DNA from: Sphingobacterium nematocida
GTDB taxonomy: Bacteria; Bacteroidota; Bacteroidia; Sphingobacteriales; Sphingobacteriaceae
NCBI RefSeq assembly: GCF_900168125.1
Contig: NZ_FUZF01000011.1
Location: 1 to 64,000 of the forward strand
Length of the DNA stretch: 64,000 nt
Direction: 5' to 3'
Shown here one piece after another: positions 58,854-64,000 of the stretch. Every line of letters starts with the position of its first letter. The first letter of the stretch is position 1. The notes under the pieces were generated by a model, which was not told the origin of the DNA, did not search any database, and saw only the letters and a program-made list of their open reading frames with translations. A program made the translations under genes and the position numbers.

Positions 58854-60656
58854 TTAATTAATCATTACCATAGCTCCTTTTATAATAGTCTGCCCACCGG
58901 CGGATAATTCCGATTTGGCACTTCCTTTTGCCGTAAAACCGACATCGGCTTTGGCTTCAATATTCATTGCTTTTAGATTTACCCCATTTTTTGACTTAAT
59001 ATTTATATCTGTACCAGCGCTTATTGTCACTTCTGTTTTAGCTTCTAGAGATATTGATTTTGCGGATTTTATAGAAATACCATCTGGATTCATAATGATC
59101 GTATTTTCATTTTGGTCCTTAATGCTAATGCTTTTTCCTTCATCGTTAATCTCAACTGTATTTCCTGCTGGGGTACTCAAAAGGATTGATTTTTTTTCAT
59201 CATCAAAAATTAACGATAGCTTTTCTTTGGTAACTAAACTCTTTATGTAGTTTTCTTTTGTGATGACTTCATTTGGTGACTGTTTACTGCTATACAGACT
59301 TCCTAAAATAACGGGATGGCTATGGTCACTATCCAAAAAACCTATGATTACTTCGTCGCCAACGTCTGGAATAAAAAAGCTTCCGTAACCATTGCTCGAC
59401 CAAAATGTAGCTCGTCGTGCCCAAATTTTGTTTACTTCCGTAGCTTTAAATAACGGTATCTCGACTTGAATATTAAACTCCTTAGTAGGATCTTCATCGA
59501 TTTGAGAGACCTTACCTATTTGAATCGCGGAGATACTTTTATCTAATTCGTCGTCTTCATCAAATCTATAATCAAAACCTATTATAGCTTTTGTGTTCCA
59601 ATCTCCATTCTTTACCTCATGTTCCACCGCCCCACAGTAGGCGTTTCCATCCATATGCCTATTGACTCCACTAATTTCGACTATGCAACCGTGTTTGATT
59701 GCTGCTGTCCCTTTACAGCTAACCTCTCCACTGATGCGCTGTAACATACTAAATGTCATTTGGGATTGGGCCCATTTCTGAAGAGTTTCTCGGTTATAGA
59801 AGTCGCTTGTCTGTAAGACCAACTCGTTGTTACCAAGTGCCTGAGCTAAGTCTTTTGAAGAGATATCTCCTTGATTATTGGTTTTGACCGAATCGTTCGC
59901 GACCGTGACAGTCTCTAACTTTTGTTCTTTTTGATTCCATCCAAGAGCTTTGACTGAGGTAAACTGCTTTTTTACTTTCAACTGTCCCTTAATATCTATA
60001 ATGTTATCCTTTAAGCTTAAATTGAAAACGGGACTCGAGGAGATTGATGGTTCGTTGATAGTAACCGTAGATCCTTCGGTCTGTACCACTAAGCCATTTC
60101 TCTTGGCTCGTTCTAATATAAAATCCCAATCGGTATTGTTATACTGTGTAATGGCCTGGTATTCGTATTTTGTTTGGCTTACAGAGGCTTTTACTTCTTT
60201 GTAAGTGGATAATATGTTGGACAAGAGGGATTGATCTTTTACCTTTGTGTATATAGATGTCTTCTTGGCTATGGTAGAAAGATACATATGATCTCGACAC
60301 CCTAGCTTTATACGAGAGCTACCTCGAATCTCTAAGTCTATATCCTGTTCAACAATAATTCCTTCAAATAGACTGGCTTCAGATTCTCCATTTAAATATC
60401 CTACTTCTATACGTATCTTGTTACCAGGTGTAAAGGCATTTTCCTCACTTTCTGTTTCTTCTGTAGTACTGTTGCTCCAAACCTTAAAGACGATCTCCGC
60501 TTTTCCAATTTTATTAACTTCTTTCCTTATCCAAATAGAATCGAGTAGTGATTTTGTTGTTAATAGACTGTCATTTATGTATATGGATGTAGTAACCACA
60601 CCTTGAGCTGATGAGCCTTCATATATAGAAAAAAAGCTTGATTTGGATAGTGTCAT
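58854..60656 (-). CDS. VgrG-like central spike protein (Afp8-like)
   Basis: The 600 residues combine a gp27-like ring (about 1-370: IDLEIRGSSRIKLGCRDHMY), an OB-fold gp5-like part (IQVEIPLFKATEVNKIWARR; FFIPDVGDEVIIGFLDSDHS, about 400-445) and a triple beta-helix C-terminus rich in SISLEAKTEVTISAGTDI-type repeats. No C-terminal enzyme extension is present. It pierces the target membrane when the sheath contracts. It is between the LysM protein and PAAR genes. Confidence 0.93.
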   Translation of the reverse strand: MTLSKSSFFSIYEGSSAQGVVTTSIYINDSLLTTKSLLDSIWIRKEVNKIGKAEIVFKVWSNSTTEETESEENAFTPGNKIRIEVGYLNGESEASLFEGIIVEQDIDLEIRGSSRIKLGCRDHMYLSTIAKKTSIYTKVKDQSLLSNILSTYKEVKASVSQTKYEYQAITQYNNTDWDFILERAKRNGLVVQTEGSTVTINEPSISSSPVFNLSLKDNIIDIKGQLKVKKQFTSVKALGWNQKEQKLETVTVANDSVKTNNQGDISSKDLAQALGNNELVLQTSDFYNRETLQKWAQSQMTFSMLQRISGEVSCKGTAAIKHGCIVEISGVNRHMDGNAYCGAVEHEVKNGDWNTKAIIGFDYRFDEDDELDKSISAIQIGKVSQIDEDPTKEFNIQVEIPLFKATEVNKIWARRATFWSSNGYGSFFIPDVGDEVIIGFLDSDHSHPVILGSLYSSKQSPNEVITKENYIKSLVTKEKLSLIFDDEKKSILLSTPAGNTVEINDEGKSISIKDQNENTIIMNPDGISIKSAKSISLEAKTEVTISAGTDINIKSKNGVNLKAMNIEAKADVGFTAKGSAKSELSAGGQTIIKGAMVMIN

Positions 60657-60661
60657 TTGTA

Positions 60662-61294
60662 TTAACGTACTAATTCATGAAATATAAGAACAGTCCCTGG
60701 ATCCACATTCCTAATACTCGATAAGCCATTTGCTAATGCTACATCTACACAGTAAGAAGGGTCTCCATAAGTCTTATCACAGTAATCAGCTAGGCTATCT
60801 CCTGCTGAAAAAGTGACTACACTAGCCTTATTATTGGCAGAGGCCTGTACAGTAGATTTTTCGAAAGATCCTACAAAAGAGAGTGTAATTTTTACTCGTA
60901 AGGGACTCCCATCGGAATTGAACATGGTATAGTCATAATCAATTGATTCGGCCCTACCGTGAAAAATGGTGGGTCCCCAAATGATTTTTACTAGGCCTGG
61001 TTCTTTCTTATCTTGCTGCAATAAATAAACTGCCGACTCTAATTTTTCGATGCGCTGCACAATTGTTAATCCATCGGTCTGTGGAATAACTCCAGTATCA
61101 TCCATATAGATTTCAAAAGACATCTGAGATGGTTCATGATGCTTATACTTGGAAAAGTATTGATCACTGCCGAATGATGTTATATTCTCATAAGACACCT
61201 TTTTACTAATCCGGACCGAAGATGGATTAATCTGTGTGGAGAATAGACTTCCTCCACTTGACGAACCATCAATTTTTATTTTATCACTCATCAA
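60662..61294 (-). CDS. LysM-containing eCIS hub protein (Afp7-like)
   Basis: The 210 residues have an N-terminal beta domain (STQINPSSVRISKKVSYENI; MSFEIYMDDTGVIPQTDG), a middle KIIWGPTIFHGRAESIDYDY and a C-terminal LysM-like module (VVTFSAGDSLADYCDKTYGD, about 158-177; PGTVLIF). In phage-like particles this connects tube and spike hub (gp53/gp54-like role). Its start overlaps the DUF5908 stop by 4 bp. Confidence 0.92.
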   Translation of the reverse strand: MMSDKIKIDGSSSGGSLFSTQINPSSVRISKKVSYENITSFGSDQYFSKYKHHEPSQMSFEIYMDDTGVIPQTDGLTIVQRIEKLESAVYLLQQDKKEPGLVKIIWGPTIFHGRAESIDYDYTMFNSDGSPLRVKITLSFVGSFEKSTVQASANNKASVVTFSAGDSLADYCDKTYGDPSYCVDVALANGLSSIRNVDPGTVLIFHELVR

Positions 61295-61452
61295 CGTTCA
61301 TTTTTGCGTAAATACTCACGATGAAGAAATTCTTTAAGTTCGCTAACGATGTCTTTCTTTAAATTGCTTATTTCTTCCTTTGAAACACCAGTCTTCTTAT
61401 GATCCTGCTCTATGGTGGATTTCACATGTATTTCCTTGATTATTATCGGCAT
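61291..61452 (-). CDS. DUF5908-family small eCIS protein (Afp6-like position)
   Basis: The 53-residue gene reads MPIIIKEIHVKSTIEQDHKK, then ISNLKKDIVSELKEFL and ends LRKNER. MPIxIKEIxVK at the start is the DUF5908 hallmark, and such proteins sit between the second tube gene and the LysM gene in eCIS operons. It overlaps the tube gene by 10 bp and the LysM gene by 4 bp. Its role is unknown; it may be a chaperone or minor subunit. Confidence 0.88.
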   Translation of the reverse strand: MPIIIKEIHVKSTIEQDHKKTGVSKEEISNLKKDIVSELKEFLHREYLRKNER

Positions 61453-61895
61453 GGTATACGTTCTATTGTAGTATAGGATAATTCCAATATTTCTATCAAA
61501 ACACTGTTCTTTTCTGAATCCAATGATTCAACTTCCCATTTGACAGGGTAAACATTGTTACAATTCCAAGAATAAACAGGGGTTCCATCCTTTTGCAATA
61601 AATTTATAGTAATGGATACTGTAGTTATCGGATAACGGATGGAACCATTAAAAAACGAAGAAATCCAGACCACATCATCTTTATTAACTGCCTTGAGTCC
61701 ACGCTTTAAAACGAGATTACTATGTTTTACATTTTTCGGGACTACATGTACATAATCATTATTGCCTCCTTCAATAATGGTCTCTGTTTCTAATTCGGAA
61801 GATAGCCCAGAAACTTCTTTGAAGGCAAAATCACCCCCCTGAATTTTTACTTGAAAGTAAAAAGCGACTGGTATATCCCAATTAAAAATCTTCAT
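61443..61895 (-). CDS. eCIS inner tube protein (Afp5-like)
   Basis: The 150 residues are a T4 gp19-type tube protein: FYFQVKIQGGDFAFKEVSGL (12-31), then YVHVVPKNVKHSNLVLKRGL, VSITINLLQKDGTPVYSWNC and YPVKWEVESLDSEKNSVLIE. It is longer at the end than the other tube protein. In eCIS it probably forms the first tube ring at the baseplate. It lies 25 bp after the main tube gene. Confidence 0.93.
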   Translation of the reverse strand: MKIFNWDIPVAFYFQVKIQGGDFAFKEVSGLSSELETETIIEGGNNDYVHVVPKNVKHSNLVLKRGLKAVNKDDVVWISSFFNGSIRYPITTVSITINLLQKDGTPVYSWNCNNVYPVKWEVESLDSEKNSVLIEILELSYTTIERIPCR

Positions 61896-61920
61896 TTCTC
61901 CTGTTTTCTAACTGATTTGT

Positions 61921-62370
61921 CTAACTATTTTCAATCTTTAAGCCTTCATGCGCGACTTCTATTGTCTCAACAGCGACTTCATTTCCATCAGATTTCATAT
62001 CAGTCCCTGTTATTTTTGTAGGCCAAGCGTTATTTAAGGTCCATACCATTGTGGGTGCGCCTGACTCGTCAAGCAGACTGATTGTTACTGTCTTGCGTTC
62101 GATAGTATTCATCTTTATCTGATTAAACCAATCCCAGAATGCATTATCTTTTACAAAAACACCTTTCTTCAAAGTGACATTTCCGACTTTCTTAATTCCG
62201 GGCATTTTAATTGTTGAAAACTCTGGACTATTGCCATGTCGATATTCAATAATTTGTGCCTCTATATCCAATCCTGAAACCTCTTGAAAGGCTACCTCTG
62301 TATCTCCAAGTTTTACTTGAAAATAAAACTTCGGTAAAGGCCATACGTTGTCTTGTGCTTCTCCTGCCAT
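61921..62370 (-). CDS. eCIS main inner tube protein (Afp1-like)
   Basis: The 149 residues follow the gp19 tube pattern: FYFQVKLGDTEVAFQEVSGL (about 15-34), EYRHGNSPEFSTIKMPGIKK, LKKGVFVKDNAFWDWFNQI and VWTLNNAWPTKITGTDMKSD. Tube rings of this protein form the channel that holds and delivers cargo. Being the gene right after the sheath fits high expression. Confidence 0.95.
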   Translation of the reverse strand: MAGEAQDNVWPLPKFYFQVKLGDTEVAFQEVSGLDIEAQIIEYRHGNSPEFSTIKMPGIKKVGNVTLKKGVFVKDNAFWDWFNQIKMNTIERKTVTISLLDESGAPTMVWTLNNAWPTKITGTDMKSDGNEVAVETIEVAHEGLKIENS

Positions 62371-62398
62371 AACTTTATAGTTCTTTATAAATTAATAA

Positions 62399-63886
62399 TT
62401 AGCTTTTTTGCATTTGCTGTTGGAAAGTAATCTCAATAAATTCAGCTGGTCTCACTAATGCAACCAAAACTGTAACTCGCATAATACCGTCCAAAATATC
62501 TTCGGCCGTCATTGTCTCGCCTAAACCGATGTGAACACTGAACGCATCATCTGGAATAGCTCCTGCTAATCCGCCTCGCTTCCAAATACCATTCAAAAAA
62601 TTATTAATCATACTTCGAACACTCACCCAGGTATTAGCTGTATTTGCCTCAAAAACATATGCTTTAGTAGCATTCTTTATGGATTCTTCTAACATCATCA
62701 TTGTACGGCGAACATTTATATACCTCCAATCCGATGAATTACCATCTAGTGTTCTCGCCCCCCAAACTTTTACTCCTTCTCCTACAAAATAACGAATGGC
62801 ATTCACGGCCTTGCCGCTGATTGGCATATTTAAATCCTCTTGTGTAGCGTGGGAAATATTAATAACAGGACCTATCACATTTGATAGCCCTATGTTGGCC
62901 GGTGCTTTCCACACGTTTTTTGTATTATCTACCAGTGTATAAATACCAGCCATAGCGGCCCCAGGAGGCAACAAATTAAGTTGCAACTTTATCTCTGATA
63001 GCATATCAGCATAGAATTTACTTTGATTGCTCAATACCTTGTTGATTGTATTGATCTCGTTAAATTCGAGTTGTCCATATTTATCTGTATCTATCTTTTC
63101 TATATATTGCGAAAGATGCGGGGAACCGGCATTTAATAATTCCTTCAGCTTGGCCCAGCTTTCCTTTTCTATATTATTAAAATCTATCTCTTCGTCAGAA
63201 ACTATAGAAGTAGACAACCAGGGGTAATATGTAGCTCCAAAGTCTAAAAACTCAGTCCCCATTGCTTCTCTGAATTCATTGACAACATCTCCGGCTTCAT
63301 CTTTTCTATCTTTGTACCCATTATAAATATCTAGAATAGCAAATCGGTTGCGCATATTCATTCCACAATGCTTTAAAACAGCTGTTTGGATATCAAAACA
63401 ATCTTGCTTATTCTCCAAGTTAACGGCTTCGGGCACGAGAACCATCGTAGGCTCTTGTTCCTCCAACAAAGTGTCAATCCCACTTATAAATTTTTCTTTG
63501 GATAACTCGTCGTCGTAGCTACCGACTGAAACTATATAACACTGGCCACCACCGTTGGCAAAAAAGAATCTCAGATTATAATAAAGATTATGGCGATCTT
63601 TTCTTTCCAGAACACCGTATAATTTCTCTTTATCTGTCCCTTCTACAGAAATGTTGAAGTTCTCTTCATCCCCTTCTCTCAACTCAAACCTAGGTGATGG
63701 AGCAAATCCGAAATACTGATTGAACTCAGCGAGGGAACTCACTTTGAAAGGTTTATTTAATAAAGATTTACTCCCGTTTTTAGCTATCTGCGTATAGCCG
63801 ATAAAAGCAGGTACTGCTGTCGAAGTCTCAACAACAGAGTTTGGGAAGGCATTTTTCTCTAAAATGTACACCCCAGGGGTTTTCAT
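62399..63886 (-). CDS. eCIS contractile sheath protein (Afp2-4-like)
   Basis: From Met 63886 (MKTPGVYILEKNAFPNSVVE) the protein has about 495 residues. The N-terminus is the sheath handshake arm (TPGVYxxE...TAVPAFIGYT). The C-terminal sheath domain has GVKVWGARTLDGNSSDWRYI, then NTWVSVRSMINNFLNGIWKR and ends ILDGIMRVTVLVALVRPAEF. A single sheath gene is visible here, while Afp has three. It drives the tube by contraction. Confidence 0.95.
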   Translation of the reverse strand: MKTPGVYILEKNAFPNSVVETSTAVPAFIGYTQIAKNGSKSLLNKPFKVSSLAEFNQYFGFAPSPRFELREGDEENFNISVEGTDKEKLYGVLERKDRHNLYYNLRFFFANGGGQCYIVSVGSYDDELSKEKFISGIDTLLEEQEPTMVLVPEAVNLENKQDCFDIQTAVLKHCGMNMRNRFAILDIYNGYKDRKDEAGDVVNEFREAMGTEFLDFGATYYPWLSTSIVSDEEIDFNNIEKESWAKLKELLNAGSPHLSQYIEKIDTDKYGQLEFNEINTINKVLSNQSKFYADMLSEIKLQLNLLPPGAAMAGIYTLVDNTKNVWKAPANIGLSNVIGPVINISHATQEDLNMPISGKAVNAIRYFVGEGVKVWGARTLDGNSSDWRYINVRRTMMMLEESIKNATKAYVFEANTANTWVSVRSMINNFLNGIWKRGGLAGAIPDDAFSVHIGLGETMTAEDILDGIMRVTVLVALVRPAEFIEITFQQQMQKS

Positions 63887-63910
63887 AGCACACATATATG
63901 TTTATTTAAG

Positions 63911-64000
63911 TTATAAGTTATAATATTTGGTAATTGTAGTCTTAGGTTTGTTAGGTGAATAACTGGTTGGGGGCGGTATATCTAATCTAGAGATTATTGT
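63911..64000 (-). CDS. C-terminal end of an upstream eCIS gene, probably DUF4255 cap (Afp16-like), cut by window edge
   Basis: The minus strand reads in frame from base 64000: TIISRLDIPPPTSYSPNKPK, then TTITKYYNL and TAA at 63911-63913. DUF4255 genes usually lie directly before the sheath gene in Bacteroidota eCIS loci. The identity rests on position only, as just 29 residues are visible. Confidence 0.5.
   Translation of the reverse strand, partial: TIISRLDIPPPTSYSPNKPKTTITKYYNL

Noticed and set aside
45098..64000. Contractile prophage or type VI secretion system
   Set aside because: No capsid, portal, terminase, integrase, TssM/TssJ or ClpV-type gene is present. DUF5908, DUF4157, the AAA ATPase and two J-like baseplate genes fit an eCIS.
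1..64000. tRNA or rRNA genes
   Set aside because: No cloverleaf with a CCA-type 3' end, TTCGANTC loop or rRNA stretch was recognised by eye; a tRNA search program would be decisive.

Overview
The window looks like a chromosomal segment of a Bacteroidota bacterium, most likely a Sphingobacterium-like member of the Sphingobacteriaceae. The reasons are low GC, two SusC/SusD outer-membrane uptake loci each with an ECF sigma factor, a FecR anti-sigma factor and a TlpA/DUF4369 thioredoxin, several TAnnTTTG-type -7 promoter boxes, and the gene content of a Bacteroidota contractile injection system. The family assignment is an inference from gene content only.

Layout. 1-6.3 kb: the end of an IS256-type transposase, then small accessory genes (HxlR regulator, DUF6194, VOC, DUF4180, formylglycine-enzyme-like) and an orphan AAA ATPase with a palindromic operator candidate and its own terminator. 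6.4-14.2 kb: SusCD locus 1 on the minus strand (sigma, FecR, SusC, SusD, TlpA). 14.4-26.6 kb: an accessory region rich in broken genes. It holds remnants of RhuM, of AlbA_2-type ATP-binding proteins and of DUF1016-like proteins. Among them are intact modules: an AAG-like protein coupled to a guanidine-deiminase-like enzyme and flanked by direct repeats, a DUF6922/AbiEii toxin-antitoxin pair, a possible new pair (49-residue protein plus DUF6169), a PD-(D/E)XK-cold-shock fusion protein, and a decayed third sigma/FecR locus. 26.6-28.7 kb: prfH-rtcB RNA repair operon. 29.2-37.4 kb: SusCD locus 2, with the sigma factor divergent from FecR. 37.6-45 kb: mixed genes (lipoprotein, VOC, YwqK-like, AraC, RidA-like, thioesterase, dienelactone hydrolase, amidase) with more RhuM remnants. 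45.1-64 kb: an extracellular contractile injection system (eCIS) operon on the minus strand, running past the right edge.

How the parts work together. Each Sus locus should sense its substrate through the STN domain of SusC, FecR and the ECF sigma factor, and import it through SusC/SusD; the thioredoxins act in the envelope. The eCIS genes encode cap, sheath, two tube proteins, DUF5908, a LysM tube/baseplate adaptor, VgrG-like spike, PAAR tip, gp25, two gpJ-like baseplate proteins, a probable fibre, tape measure and AAA ATPase. They are followed by a membrane protein and a DUF4157 cargo protein whose C-terminus carries a PD-(D/E)XK-like nuclease signature. A muramoyl-alanine amidase lies next to the operon.

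The least expected signal is a set of perfect or near-perfect DNA palindromes. Five separate RhuM-derived fragments each carry one at the same place in the gene, with arm sequences that differ between copies while symmetry is kept. Similar palindromes sit in a DUF1016-like remnant and a thioredoxin remnant.
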